A DNA stretch of 48,679 nucleotides, taken from NCBI GenBank assembly GCA_910578865.1, contig CAJTRM010000022.1, positions 1 through 48,679 of the forward strand, in the 5' to 3' direction. How positions within the stretch are numbered: the stretch's first letter is position 1; every line of letters starts with the position of its first letter. The DNA is from an uncultured Dorea sp. (lineage in GTDB: Bacteria > Bacillota_A > Clostridia > Lachnospirales > Lachnospiraceae). Both the position numbers and the translations under genes were made by a program. Positions 22,316 to 31,853 of the stretch are shown one piece after another. Below the pieces are notes generated by a model. The model was given only the letters and a program-made list of their open reading frames with translations. It was not told the DNA's origin and did no database searches.

Positions 22316-23272
22316 ATGAAGCTGATAGATATGCACTGTGATACATTATGGAAGCTTATGGATCTGGATCAAAGAGGCGACCTGAAAGAAAGCGGCTGCA
22401 GTGTTACGATACCAGGTATGATACAGGCAGGGACGATTGCCCAGTTTTTTGCCTGTTTTACTTATTTTGAAGATTACAGGGAAAAGGGGGGATATGAAGA
22501 CGCTTACCGGCATGTTCTTGAGATGATAGATTTTTTTGATATGCAGATGAAAAAGTTTCCCGGTGAGATTGCCCATGCGTGTTCAAAAGAGGATATGAAA
22601 AAGCATGAGGAGGAAGGAAGAATATCTGCGTTTCTTTCCGTGGAAGAAGGGGGAGTTGTCTGTGGGCAGATGGACCGAATAAATGAATTGTACAGGAGAG
22701 GTGTGAGGCTGTTAACGCCCGTATGGAACTATGAGAACTGTTTCGGACATCCCAACAGCAGAGACCGCAATGTGATGGAAAAAGGCTTGAAGCCATTTGG
22801 GACAGAGGCAGTAGAATATATGGGAGAGAAGGGGATGATCCTGGATGTTTCCCATGCATCGGACGGAACGTTTAGGGATATCCTTGCACATGCAAAAGGC
22901 CCGGTGGTAGCATCCCATTCTAACTGCCGCGCACTGTGCAGCCATCCAAGAAACCTGACCGATGAGATGATTCGTGCGCTGGCAGAAAAGGGAGGCGTTG
23001 CAGGGCTGAACCTGTACGGGTATTTTCTGTCTGAAACCGGTGAGTCCAGGATTGAGGGTATGGCAGAGCATATTGTACATATGCTCCGTATCGGCGGAAG
23101 TGAATTTCCTGCGATCGGAACAGATTTTGACGGTTTTGACGGTATAGAGGTTCTGGAGATCCCGGGAATACATGAGATGGGAAGGTTGTGGGATGCCCTC
23201 GGGAAAAAGGGAATCCCACAATCCCAGATTGACAAAATCCAGTATAAAAACGCGGCTAGGATTATAAGCTGA
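22316..23272 (+). CDS. Membrane dipeptidase (peptidase M19)
   Basis: 318 residues from ATG 22316 (TTGAGG upstream; the ATG at 22301 lacks a site). Renal-dipeptidase fold with the di-zinc ligands H7-x-D9 (DMHCDT), the Glu of SVEEGG, His of DVSHASD and SHSN, and Asp of GTDFDG. It hydrolyses dipeptides, including D-amino-acid ones. No signal peptide, so cytoplasmic. Its 3' end overlaps the convergent dehydrogenase gene by 11 bases. Confidence 0.93.
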   Translation: MKLIDMHCDTLWKLMDLDQRGDLKESGCSVTIPGMIQAGTIAQFFACFTYFEDYREKGGYEDAYRHVLEMIDFFDMQMKKFPGEIAHACSKEDMKKHEEEGRISAFLSVEEGGVVCGQMDRINELYRRGVRLLTPVWNYENCFGHPNSRDRNVMEKGLKPFGTEAVEYMGEKGMILDVSHASDGTFRDILAHAKGPVVASHSNCRALCSHPRNLTDEMIRALAEKGGVAGLNLYGYFLSETGESRIEGMAEHIVHMLRIGGSEFPAIGTDFDGFDGIEVLEIPGIHEMGRLWDALGKKGIPQSQIDKIQYKNAARIIS

Positions 23273-24197
23273 AAAAGTCTTTTACTTGTTCCAGAATGAT
23301 ATCCATAAGCCTTGTCCGGGCTTCTATGCTTGCCCAGGCTACATGTGGTGTGATCAGCAGCCGGCTGTCATCCGTAAAGTTTCTCAGAGGATTGTCCGGG
23401 CTCATGGGCTCTGTGCTCAGTACATCAAGGCCGGCAGCCTGTATTTCGTGGCAGTTCAGGGCATCTGCAAGATCTTTTTCAACAACGATGGGGCCGCGGC
23501 CAAGGTTTAAAAAGATACAGCTGTTTTTCATTTTCCGGAATGCAGATGTGCCGATCAGGTTTTCGGTGTGGCTGTTCAGAGGCGCATGCACGGAGATGAT
23601 ATCTGAGCTTTTCAGGAGAGTGTCAAGATCCACCTGACAGTAGCCGTCCTGGGGAGCGCTTCCGGACGGAGAGGTGTAGATGATATGGGCGCCGAAGGCA
23701 GAGGCAATGTCTGCTACCCGCCTGCCGATATTGCCGAGACCGATAATTCCCCAGGTCTTACCCTTTAATTCACAGAATGTTTTTTCAAAATGTGTGAAGA
23801 TTGTGTCATTGGTATAATGGTCATTTTTCACATAGTCATCGTAATACCTCAGGTGCTCCAGCAGGTAAAACAGCATGGCGAATGTATGCTGTGCCACGGA
23901 CTCTGTGGAATAACCGGCAACATTTCTCCATGCGATGCGGCGGCATTTTAAATAGTCTTTGTCCAGATTGTTGGTTCCGGTAGCAGTGACACATACCAGT
24001 TTTAGCTTAGAAGCGCGTCCGATCGTGCTTTCGTTGACCTGTATTTTATTTACGATTATAACATCCGCATCCTGAACCCGCTCAGGGATCTCAGAGGATA
24101 TGGAAAAGGGATATTTTATCACCGTCCCCAGTTTGTCGAAACCGGACAGGTCGATGTCATCGCCGATTGTCTTGGCGTCAAGAAACACAATTTTCAT
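23262..24197 (-). CDS. D-2-hydroxyacid dehydrogenase
   Basis: 311 residues. NAD-binding signature GLGNIGRRVADIASAFG (about 157-173), catalytic Arg in NLGRGPIV, Glu in AAGLDVLSTEP and His in LLITPHVAW. It belongs to the glycerate dehydrogenase/hydroxypyruvate reductase-like group and reduces 2-keto acids with NADH. AGGAGGTAC precedes ATG 24197. Monocistronic, convergent with the dipeptidase. Confidence 0.92.
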   Translation of the reverse strand: MKIVFLDAKTIGDDIDLSGFDKLGTVIKYPFSISSEIPERVQDADVIIVNKIQVNESTIGRASKLKLVCVTATGTNNLDKDYLKCRRIAWRNVAGYSTESVAQHTFAMLFYLLEHLRYYDDYVKNDHYTNDTIFTHFEKTFCELKGKTWGIIGLGNIGRRVADIASAFGAHIIYTSPSGSAPQDGYCQVDLDTLLKSSDIISVHAPLNSHTENLIGTSAFRKMKNSCIFLNLGRGPIVVEKDLADALNCHEIQAAGLDVLSTEPMSPDNPLRNFTDDSRLLITPHVAWASIEARTRLMDIILEQVKDFFSL

Positions 24198-24305
24198 GAA
24201 AGATGTACCTCCTTTTCATCTATTATAGTAAAAAGAGGAAAGGCAGGCAATGCCTTATTTCCTCATATTTCCACGGATTTAAGAATACTTTAAGAATAGT
24301 TTAAG

Positions 24306-24335
24306 TTGTCAGTCCCTGTCGCAATATAGTATAAT
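24306..24335 (+). promoter_or_regulatory. Promoter of the C39-like peptidase gene
   Basis: TTGTCA, 18 bases, TATAAT, 26 bases before the ATG. Confidence 0.65.
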
Positions 24336-24361
24336 TAGTTCCAATCAGGAGGACAGAATAT

Positions 24362-25237
24362 ATGACGCAGAGGAGAAGACGTATCTATTCGAGACGAAGA
24401 CAGCAAGTGCGGAGGCAAATATTTTTGTTGATAATGGGGGCGTTCCTGCTGGTAGTCGTTGTAAATATGCTTTTAACTAAATATTCGGATGTCAAAGGTT
24501 CGGTCAGGGAGGCCTCGGTCATCACAGGGCAGGGGCAGAAGCCAAAGGATACAGAAAATACGGAATCCCCGGAATCCCTGCAGAATCGGCTTGAGCGTGT
24601 CAGAAGTGAGGCACGGGCAAATGGATATCCGGAGTCAGTGATTTCTTTGCTGGATAAAAATCCGGAAACTGTAGATTTTGTGGAAGGTTATGGGGAGGGA
24701 ATCAGTTCTTCTGCGGCAGATACTGTTGGAGAAAGTATCACAAAGGGAGAGATTCCGCTGCTTTTGCAGTGGGATAAGCGTTGGGGTTATGCGCCTTACG
24801 GGACAAGTATCGTTGCAGTCAGCGGCTGCGGGCCGACCTGTATGGCTATGATTATATCAGGTCTGACGGGGGATGATTCTGTTACGCCTGCAAAGATGGC
24901 AGATTATGGGACCCAGAATCATTATGTAGATGAAGAGAATAATACATACTGGAAGTTTATGCGGGAGGTTTCAGGCAACTGGGGAATTTCATGTGCTGAA
25001 GCAATGCTGGATGAAGAGCGGGTGGCGGCGGAGCTGAATGCAGGGCATCCGATCGTCTGCAGTGTCGGGCCGGGGGATTTTACACAGAACGGCCACTTTA
25101 TCGTTCTCACGGCTTATGCGGACGGTAAAGTAAAGGTGAATGATCCGTTCAGCAGGACAAACAGTGAAAAGGAATGGGTCTTTGCAGATATAAAAGGACA
25201 GATTAAGTCAATGTGGGTATATTCGCTTGCGTCATAA
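24362..25237 (+). CDS. Membrane-anchored C39-like cysteine peptidase
   Basis: 291 residues: an Arg-rich cytoplasmic start, one membrane helix (about 19-38), a linker and a C39_2-type papain-fold domain from about 130. Catalytic C156 (SGCGPTCMAM), H245 (GHFIVLTAY) and D261 (VNDPFS) are all present. Such proteins act at the outside surface; the substrates of this group are mostly unknown (wall peptides or adhesins). AGGAGG precedes ATG 24362. The 52-residue gene follows. Confidence 0.85.
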   Translation: MTQRRRRIYSRRRQQVRRQIFLLIMGAFLLVVVVNMLLTKYSDVKGSVREASVITGQGQKPKDTENTESPESLQNRLERVRSEARANGYPESVISLLDKNPETVDFVEGYGEGISSSAADTVGESITKGEIPLLLQWDKRWGYAPYGTSIVAVSGCGPTCMAMIISGLTGDDSVTPAKMADYGTQNHYVDEENNTYWKFMREVSGNWGISCAEAMLDEERVAAELNAGHPIVCSVGPGDFTQNGHFIVLTAYADGKVKVNDPFSRTNSEKEWVFADIKGQIKSMWVYSLAS

Positions 25238-25335
25238 AATAGACGGGAGGACGAATAGACCTGCCGGAAGCAGGCATACTATGTTTAAGGACAGAGAAAA
25301 GCTTAAAATACTCTGCCGGACAGGAGTATGTGCAC

Positions 25336-25494
25336 ATGAAAGAAATAAAGACAGATCTTTTTCCGAGTAATCTGTATGCTGCCAGAGAGCAGGCAGCCAG
25401 GAGGGAAGAGGATAAGAAAAAGGATTCTCCAGGATTGACGGAGCCGCTTCCGGAGTCCCAGCGCCCGAGAAAAGACGGTCCGGGAGGGGAATAA
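25336..25494 (+). CDS. 52-residue hypothetical protein
   Basis: ATG 25336 with CAGGAG 9 bases upstream; a strong terminator follows 6 bases after the stop, which argues that this is a real gene. MKEIKTDLFPSNLYAAREQA is followed by a Lys/Glu/Pro-rich tail. No membrane segment and no family recognised. Confidence 0.5.
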   Translation: MKEIKTDLFPSNLYAAREQAARREEDKKKDSPGLTEPLPESQRPRKDGPGGE

Positions 25495-25500
25495 AAGCAG

Positions 25501-25551
25501 GCGAGTGTATCATTGACCATGAAAGATGGATGATGATACACTCGCTTTTTT
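25501..25551 (+). terminator. Strong intrinsic terminator
   Basis: GCGAGTGTATCAT / ATGATACACTCGC, 13-base perfect arms, followed by six T's. Confidence 0.9.
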
Positions 25552-25703
25552 GTATATAGGAACGAGTGTTTGATATGACTGCATTTGTCATTAAAAGGCG
25601 AGGAGAGAAACTGTCTCAGCGAAGAAATATATACATTACAAAGACAGTATGGTAAATTATTATATATCCCTCATGAGAAACAGGGAGGAATGGAGGCAGT
25701 TGA

Positions 25704-26831
25704 ATGAGGATAAAAAGGAAAATGATGTTATATCTGGCGCTTTTTGCTGTGTCGGCAGCTGTTGCTCAGGGATGCAGCAGTCAGAAAGAGAGTGGAAACA
25801 CTGCAAAAGAAGAGAAGAAGACAGAGGAAATCCCTGAGGAGAAGAGCGGAACGCCGACGGATGAAGCGGGTGACATGATGGCCGCCCCGTCTGTTTCGGG
25901 TGCACTTCGCGTAGAAGGGGCAAGGCTTACAGGGAGTAACGGAGAACCTGTACAGCTTAAAGGGGTCAGCACGCACGGGCTTGCATGGTTTCCGGATTAT
26001 GTAAACGAGGAATGCTTTCGCCAGCTTCATGAAGAGTGGAAGGCAAATGTGATCCGTCTTGCCATGTATACGGCAGAGTCAGGCGGTTATTGCAGCGACG
26101 GGGACAGAGAATTTCTGAAGCAGCTGATTCGTGACGGCGTCGCGTATGCAAAATCTCAAGATATGTATGTGATCATAGACTGGCACATCCTGTCGGATTC
26201 AGACCCTAATATGCACAAGGACGAGGCAAAAGATTTTTTTTCAGAGATGTCGTCAGAATATGCAGGAGAGTGTCATGTATTATACGAAATCTGTAATGAA
26301 CCAAACGGGGAGACAAGCTGGGGAGATATCAAGTCCTACGCAGAAGAGGTGATAGGTGTTATCCGATCCAACGATGAGGATGCCGTTATTCTTGTGGGAA
26401 CACCTAACTGGTCGCAGTATGTAGACCAGGCAGCTGCTGATCCGATCACGGGGTATGACAATCTGATGTATACGCTTCACTTTTATGCGGCAACCCATAC
26501 AGATGATCTCAGAGAAAAGCTTTCTCGGGCAGTGGAGGACGGTCTTCCGGTGTTTGTATCTGAATATGGGATCTGTGATGCCAGCGGAAACGGTGCTGTT
26601 GACGAGGAACAGGCTGATCGGTGGGCAGCGCTGCTTGATCGTTATGGAATCAGTTATGTAGCATGGAATCTGTCGAATAAGGACGAGTCCTCGGCATTAT
26701 TTAACAGTTCCTGCAGTAAGGTGAGCGGTTTCGTACCGGAAGATCTGAGCGAATCCGGACGATGGGTCTGTCATATGCTGACACAGACAGGCAAAGAGGA
26801 GCCGATAGAGGGAACGGAAGGTACGATGTAA
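25704..26831 (+). CDS. GH5 endoglucanase-type lipoprotein
   Basis: 375 residues. The N-terminal signal ends AAVAQGC, with C24 as probable lipidation site, followed by a Glu/Lys/Thr-rich linker to about 65. The catalytic domain has the GH5 (subfamily 2-like) landmarks: KGVSTHGLAWF, IIDWH, acid/base E199 in CNEPNG, LHFYAATH and nucleophile E287 in FVSEYG. It should cut beta-1,4-glucans at the cell surface. TGGAGG precedes ATG 25704. Neighbour of a sensor kinase and sugar-binding lipoprotein, suggesting a beta-glucan response locus. Confidence 0.9.
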   Translation: MRIKRKMMLYLALFAVSAAVAQGCSSQKESGNTAKEEKKTEEIPEEKSGTPTDEAGDMMAAPSVSGALRVEGARLTGSNGEPVQLKGVSTHGLAWFPDYVNEECFRQLHEEWKANVIRLAMYTAESGGYCSDGDREFLKQLIRDGVAYAKSQDMYVIIDWHILSDSDPNMHKDEAKDFFSEMSSEYAGECHVLYEICNEPNGETSWGDIKSYAEEVIGVIRSNDEDAVILVGTPNWSQYVDQAAADPITGYDNLMYTLHFYAATHTDDLREKLSRAVEDGLPVFVSEYGICDASGNGAVDEEQADRWAALLDRYGISYVAWNLSNKDESSALFNSSCSKVSGFVPEDLSESGRWVCHMLTQTGKEEPIEGTEGTM

Positions 26832-26850
26832 AGAAGGCGTTCCGAAATCA

Positions 26851-26880
26851 TTGACATGAAAATGCAGAGAAGAGTATAAT
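26851..26880 (+). promoter_or_regulatory. Promoter of the hybrid kinase operon
   Basis: TTGACA, 18 bases, TATAAT, starting 17 bases after the GH5 stop. Confidence 0.75.
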
Positions 26881-26936
26881 GTCAATAGGAATAATATGTC
26901 AGTATCATCAGCAAAAAGGCAGAATGGAGTTTGAGG

Positions 26937-29513
26937 ATGAAGATAAGGCAGAAAAGCAGGGGCAATAAGGAAAAGGGCTTTACCCTGCTGCTTTCTATTA
27001 TATTAGTTTTTTGCATTTTGGGGGGCATTGTGTTCTCCGTATCTAAGAAAATATCAAAAGAAATGTCCGCATCGGCCATTCAGAATCTGAATGAAAGCCT
27101 GGATTTGATCAAATGTACTATGGAGGCCGTTCTGAAAAATGAAGCCGAGTTTCAGAAGCTGATGGCACAGGAGGTGGCCGCAGCAGATGATCCGGAGAAA
27201 TATGTCCTCTCCTATGAGAAAAATCAGACGATGGTTAAGGTGTCATTGATTTTATCAGGAGAAACAGAAGGGGTCTCCAATAATGGTGAAGTGTTTACAG
27301 AAGAAGATCTTGACTTTTCAGCCGGAGGAACGGTGGAAGACCTGCCTGTTTCCAAGTCTTATGTGAATTATATGGGCACATGGTCTTATTCCATGAAATG
27401 TCCTGTTATGAAGGATAATCGGGAGATTGGAACTCTATATGTGGAGTATGTCTATGATTCATTTGACCGGTCTCTTCCGGATGGTTTTTATAATAAAAAG
27501 GCAATGCTCTATGTCATGGATTCAGAGAGTCAGAGGTTTGTGCTGAAACCGAAAGGGATGGGAAAGCGGAGTGCAGGGCATCTGAATCTGGATGATTTTT
27601 ATCGTGCAAATAAAATTGAGGATAAAGGATTGAGGGGAGAGGTATCGAAGTGCCTGGAGAGCGGAAACGATATTTTGTTCTATCATGATATTCAGGAAAA
27701 AGACGCTCTGAACTATATGTGGGCGGTGAATGACGGAACCATTTTCCTGGTCGGTTATGTGCCGATTGAAGCAATCCAGCAGGAAGGAAGGACCGTTAAC
27801 CAGAGTATACTGATTGTTGTCGCAGTTATGCTGACTGCATTTTTCATATGCTGTATTTTGTATTTTATGAACCAGAGACAGCAAAATAAAGTCAGAAAAG
27901 AACGGGAGGCAGAACGGGAGATACAGAACAGACAGCTTGCGGAGGCACTGCAGGCGGCGCAGATAGCAAGTAATTCCAAGACAACGTTCCTCTCCAATAT
28001 GTCCCATGATATCCGTACGCCTATGAACGCAGTGCTCGGATTTACAGCGCTGCTTGCCAAGGATGCAGATAATACAGACAAAGTCAGGGAGTATACGAAA
28101 AAGATTATGGCGTCCGGCCAGCATCTGCTCAGCCTGATTAATGACATTTTGGATGTTTCTAAGATTGAGAGCGGAAAGGTAGTGCTCACGTTTGAGGAGT
28201 TTACTTTAAATGACCTGGTATCTTCTGTAGATGCAATTATCCGTCCGATGGCAAAAGGAAAGAATCAGGCTTTCCATGTTGAAGTGACGGGGATTAAGCA
28301 TGAATATTTGATGGGGGATGAGACAAGAGTTAACCAGATTCTGATCAACCTGCTTTCAAATGCAGTGAAATATACGCAGGAGGAAGGAAATATCTGGTTC
28401 CGGATCATAGGACTGAAACAGAGATCTTCTCAGTATGAACACATCCGCATTGAGGTGGAGGATGACGGATACGGGATGACGCCGGAGTATTTGGAAACTA
28501 TTTTTGATGCATTTACCAGGGCGGAAAACAGTACGACGAATAAAGTGCAGGGTACAGGCCTTGGAATGGCCATTACGAAAAATATTGTAGAGCTGATGGG
28601 CGGAACGATAGAAGTTTCCAGTGAGGTGGATAAAGGAAGCCTTTTTGGAGTAGAACTGGAATTCCGTATACCGGAGGGGCGTGCAGATAAGCTGTTCTGG
28701 AAAAAAATGGGAATTACACGGATTCTTGCAGTAGATGGAGATAAAGATGTATGCAATGACATCCAGACACTTATGAAAGATACAGAAGTGCAGACAGACA
28801 TAGCCTTTTGTGTGGAAGACGCCATGGAGCTGTTGTGGAAAGGAAATGTGGGAGAAAGATATCAGGCGATTCTCCTTGACTGGAATGTGGTGAATACGGA
28901 CGGAATCGGTATTATGGAAAAAATAAGGGAAATTACACCAGTAGCTGTGCCGATTTTGTTTATGACGGAATATGATGAAGAAGGAATGGAAGAAGTACTC
29001 CGGATGGCAAATACAGAGGTTCTTACCAAACCGTTTTTTGTATCTGCCTTTAAAGAAAAGATTTCAGAGCTGCAGGAAGAGGAAGGAGAATGCAGGTCGG
29101 AATCCGTAGAGAGAAACAATCTGGAAGGGCTGTATTTCCTGGCTGCAGAGGATAACGAGATCAATGCGGAGATTCTGTCAGAGATTCTGGATATCGAAGG
29201 GGCAGGCTGTGAAATAGTCGGGAACGGCCGGCTGGCTCTGGAACGCTTCATGGAGACAGAAGAGGGCAGATTCGATGCCATTTTGATGGATGTCCAGATG
29301 CCTGTTATGAATGGTTATGATGCTACAAGGGCAATCAGGCAGTTGGAACGGAGTGATGCAAGAAAAATACCGATTATAGCTATGACAGCAAACGCGTTTG
29401 CAGAAGATGAAAAGGAGGCGCTGGATGCGGGGATGGATGTTCATATGGCAAAGCCGATTGATATTGAATTGCTGAAGAGGGTTATAAGGCAGCAGGTAAA
29501 GGAAAGGAATTAA
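26937..29513 (+). CDS. Hybrid sensor histidine kinase with two receiver domains
   Basis: 858 residues from ATG 26937 (GGAG and GAGG upstream; the TTG at 26931 is less likely). TM1 is at about 13-35; then a ~250-residue extracellular sensor (Cache-like by layout); TM2 at about 288-310; coiled coil; HisKA with H357 (SHDIRTPMNAVLGF); HATPase (NLLSNAVKY, GTGLGMAI); receiver 1 with D648 (LLDWNVV); receiver 2 with D785 (LMDVQMP). No DNA-binding domain, so the output goes to another protein. Four bases from the binding-protein gene, which may be its ligand-sensing partner. Confidence 0.93.
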   Translation: MKIRQKSRGNKEKGFTLLLSIILVFCILGGIVFSVSKKISKEMSASAIQNLNESLDLIKCTMEAVLKNEAEFQKLMAQEVAAADDPEKYVLSYEKNQTMVKVSLILSGETEGVSNNGEVFTEEDLDFSAGGTVEDLPVSKSYVNYMGTWSYSMKCPVMKDNREIGTLYVEYVYDSFDRSLPDGFYNKKAMLYVMDSESQRFVLKPKGMGKRSAGHLNLDDFYRANKIEDKGLRGEVSKCLESGNDILFYHDIQEKDALNYMWAVNDGTIFLVGYVPIEAIQQEGRTVNQSILIVVAVMLTAFFICCILYFMNQRQQNKVRKEREAEREIQNRQLAEALQAAQIASNSKTTFLSNMSHDIRTPMNAVLGFTALLAKDADNTDKVREYTKKIMASGQHLLSLINDILDVSKIESGKVVLTFEEFTLNDLVSSVDAIIRPMAKGKNQAFHVEVTGIKHEYLMGDETRVNQILINLLSNAVKYTQEEGNIWFRIIGLKQRSSQYEHIRIEVEDDGYGMTPEYLETIFDAFTRAENSTTNKVQGTGLGMAITKNIVELMGGTIEVSSEVDKGSLFGVELEFRIPEGRADKLFWKKMGITRILAVDGDKDVCNDIQTLMKDTEVQTDIAFCVEDAMELLWKGNVGERYQAILLDWNVVNTDGIGIMEKIREITPVAVPILFMTEYDEEGMEEVLRMANTEVLTKPFFVSAFKEKISELQEEEGECRSESVERNNLEGLYFLAAEDNEINAEILSEILDIEGAGCEIVGNGRLALERFMETEEGRFDAILMDVQMPVMNGYDATRAIRQLERSDARKIPIIAMTANAFAEDEKEALDAGMDVHMAKPIDIELLKRVIRQQVKERN

Positions 29514-29516
29514 GAA

Positions 29517-30827
29517 ATGGGCAGAATAAATATCAGGAAAATAGCGGCAGCCTGTCTGACATCGGCTTTTGTAGTTTCGATGGCAGCATGTGGAGGTGCG
29601 AAGGATTCCGATCAGGTTATGGTTCAGTCGGAAAAGGATGAGAAGAGGGTTGTAAATCTGTTCAGTCCGATGGAGAAGACGGATCCGGATGCCGAGAATA
29701 CAGCAAGGAACGCCGCGGATCTGACTGTTATGATGGCGGAGGAGGAGCTGGGTGTCAGCTTGGCGTACAGAACATATACAGCGCAGGATCATAAGGATAA
29801 AACATATGACGACGTCACTCTGGATCGGGCGCGTAATAATATGGATGACATGTATCTGCTGAATCCGGATACGATTATGGCGCTGGGGGCAGAGGGGAAG
29901 CTAATGGATCTGTCGGGACTTGAGAACGCGAAAAATCTGAGGGATATCATAAAAGTTGCTAATGTCGTGGATGGGAAGCTGGTGGCTATTCCGCAGGAAG
30001 TTGTAGCTTATGGCTTGTTCATCAATAAGGACATGTTTGACGAATATAAACTGGATCTGCCGGAGACGCCGGAGGAATTTCTGGAGTGCTGCAGTGTTTT
30101 TAAGGAAAATGGGATTGAGACTCCGATTGGAGCAAATCGTTGGTGGCTGGAGAATTTTGTTCTTGCCCAGGCTTTTGCCGACCTGTATAACGGAGGAAAT
30201 ACAGAGGAGGAAATAGCGGCGTTAAACAGCGGGGAGAAAAAGTACAGTGATTATATGCGCCCGGGATTTGAATTTCTTCAGGAATTGATCGACCGTGGGT
30301 ATGTAGATGCAGAAAAGGCTCTTGTCAGTGAGGCTATTGAAGGGGAAGGAGAAGATTTTCTGGCACAGAAGACACCTATTGTAATGGCGTACTGGGGAGC
30401 AGCAAATTCCGAGACGGCGTATGGAAAGACGAATTTTAATATGCTGGTCATCGGATTCCCGAGCAGCCGCGGCCAGATGCCGGTGATGCCGATGACAGGT
30501 TTTGGTATCGGGGCAAATGCAGAGCACGCGGAGGATGCCATGCGTACGCTGGATGTCCTGATTTCTGATGAGGCTCTTCAGGTCTATGCAGATACTAATA
30601 AGGTCATCTCTCCGTCCAAAAATGTGAAGGTGGATTGCGTACCGGCGCTGAAGCCGCTGAACGACAGAATTGAGGAAAATGTCTATGTCATTGGCTCAAA
30701 TGCGGGAATGAAGGTAGAGCAGTGGGGGAATACCTGCCTGATCGTGCGGGATCTGCTGGGCGGTGCTACCGTAGATGAATGTATGGCGAAATTCGATCAA
30801 TTGCAGGAGGAAGCATTAAGTAAATAA
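29517..30827 (+). CDS. Sugar-binding-type (family 1) lipoprotein
   Basis: 436 residues. The signal peptide ends SMAACGG with lipobox Cys23. It has the extracellular solute-binding family 1 pattern (e.g. LFINKDMFDEYKLDLPETPE, EDAMRTLDVLISDEALQVYA). No permease or ATPase gene is nearby; instead it is cotranscribed with the hybrid kinase (3 bases apart). The inference is that it presents a bound sugar to the kinase, as known for some sensor systems, rather than feeding a transporter. Ends at a terminator. Confidence 0.88.
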   Translation: MGRINIRKIAAACLTSAFVVSMAACGGAKDSDQVMVQSEKDEKRVVNLFSPMEKTDPDAENTARNAADLTVMMAEEELGVSLAYRTYTAQDHKDKTYDDVTLDRARNNMDDMYLLNPDTIMALGAEGKLMDLSGLENAKNLRDIIKVANVVDGKLVAIPQEVVAYGLFINKDMFDEYKLDLPETPEEFLECCSVFKENGIETPIGANRWWLENFVLAQAFADLYNGGNTEEEIAALNSGEKKYSDYMRPGFEFLQELIDRGYVDAEKALVSEAIEGEGEDFLAQKTPIVMAYWGAANSETAYGKTNFNMLVIGFPSSRGQMPVMPMTGFGIGANAEHAEDAMRTLDVLISDEALQVYADTNKVISPSKNVKVDCVPALKPLNDRIEENVYVIGSNAGMKVEQWGNTCLIVRDLLGGATVDECMAKFDQLQEEALSK

Positions 30828-30844
30828 AAATATTTCGGTTAGAG

Positions 30845-30884
30845 AAACTCCCTCTCATCAGTCAGCTGGTGGTGGGGAGTTTTA
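30845..30884 (+). terminator. Terminator of the kinase operon
   Basis: AAACTCCC / GGGAGTTT stem followed by TATGTT; moderate quality. Confidence 0.6.
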
Positions 30885-31012
30885 TGTTAAAAATGATTTA
30901 TCAGACCTGTTTTTAAGATCTTATCGTGATTTGGGGAAGTAAAAAGGCAATGTCAAAGACTTTTGACAGACAAATAGAATATATTCATATACAATAAAGG
31001 AGAAGATTCAAG

Positions 31013-31600
31013 ATGAATATTGGATTACGAATCAAAAAATTCAGAGAACAACAAAAGATTTCTCAAGAAGAACTGGCTCTTAAAATATTTGTTTCCAGAC
31101 AGACAATCTCAAACTGGGAAACAAATAAAAGTTGTCCTGATGTTAAAAGTTTAATAATGCTATCCAATATCTTCAATGTATCTTTAGATAGTTTTATAAA
31201 AGAAGATGTGAAGGAGATGAGAGATATTGTCGAAAAAGAAACAATTAAAAAGTTTAATGTGATGAGTTTCATTTTCCTGGCTGAACTGATAATTATAGCT
31301 ATAAGCGCTTATCCTTTAGCCAGTATTGACGGGGACATTGGAATTGTCATTTGGCTGTGCCTGCTTGCTGTAACATTATATACAACAAGTAAGATTGAAA
31401 GATTAAAAAAGAATCATAATATTCAAACGTACAAAGAAATTCTGGCGTTTATAGATGGAAAACCATTAACTTATGATGAAACGCAGCAGGAAATAGGAAA
31501 AAGAAACTATCAAAAAATTATATTTGCATTTTTAGCAGGCGCAATCGCACTTATTGTAAATATAATTGTAATTTTTATTTGCCGGCATTTATTTAATTAA
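31013..31600 (+). CDS. Xre regulator with membrane helices
   Basis: 195 residues. N-terminal helix-turn-helix (about 3-62: GLRIKKFREQQKISQEELAL, VSRQTISNWE), then a linker and three hydrophobic segments (about 85-103, 107-124, 168-190). This membrane-tethered Xre layout occurs in many Firmicutes regulators of unknown signal, where the membrane part may sense the envelope. AAGGAG precedes ATG 31013. Cotranscribed with a 30-residue membrane peptide, 14 bases downstream. Confidence 0.82.
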   Translation: MNIGLRIKKFREQQKISQEELALKIFVSRQTISNWETNKSCPDVKSLIMLSNIFNVSLDSFIKEDVKEMRDIVEKETIKKFNVMSFIFLAELIIIAISAYPLASIDGDIGIVIWLCLLAVTLYTTSKIERLKKNHNIQTYKEILAFIDGKPLTYDETQQEIGKRNYQKIIFAFLAGAIALIVNIIVIFICRHLFN

Positions 31601-31614
31601 AAGGAGGAACAAGT

Positions 31615-31707
31615 ATGGAATTTTGGATTGTGATGATACTTTTTATAGTGATGGGTGGAAGTTGTTCATTAACAGGTACCTGGTGGGATAGAAAGAAGAA
31701 AAAATAG
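31615..31707 (+). CDS. 30-residue membrane peptide
   Basis: ATG 31615 with AAGGAGG 7 bases upstream, the strongest ribosome site in the area. A single hydrophobic helix (FWIVMILFIVMGGSCSL) followed by TGTWWDRKKKK. A terminator follows. Small size plus tight linkage to a membrane-anchored Xre regulator suggest a regulatory partner or toxin-like peptide; no family recognised. Confidence 0.6.
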   Translation: MEFWIVMILFIVMGGSCSLTGTWWDRKKKK

Positions 31708-31734
31708 GAAAAGAGATTGGAAAACAAATGTGAG

Positions 31735-31780
31735 GCCGCTCTGACCATCTGAAGATTGCAGATAGTCAGAGCGGCTCTTA
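31735..31780 (+). terminator. Terminator after the Xre/peptide operon
   Basis: GCCGCTCTGAC / GTCAGAGCGGC, 11-base perfect arms, then TCTTAT. Confidence 0.8.
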
Positions 31781-31853
31781 TAATGAGGAAAGGTGTGAAA
31801 TACAAGCTGAAAGGGCGTAAAAATTCATTTTTCGGGAAAAAATTATCTGAAAT

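Noticed and set aside
22712..23235. Several minus-strand open frames opposite the dipeptidase gene
   Set aside because: Three overlapping frames on one strand with no starts or family signs; codon shadow of the M19 gene.
27522..28189. Minus-strand open frames within the hybrid kinase
   Set aside because: Entirely antisense to conserved kinase domains and without ribosome sites.
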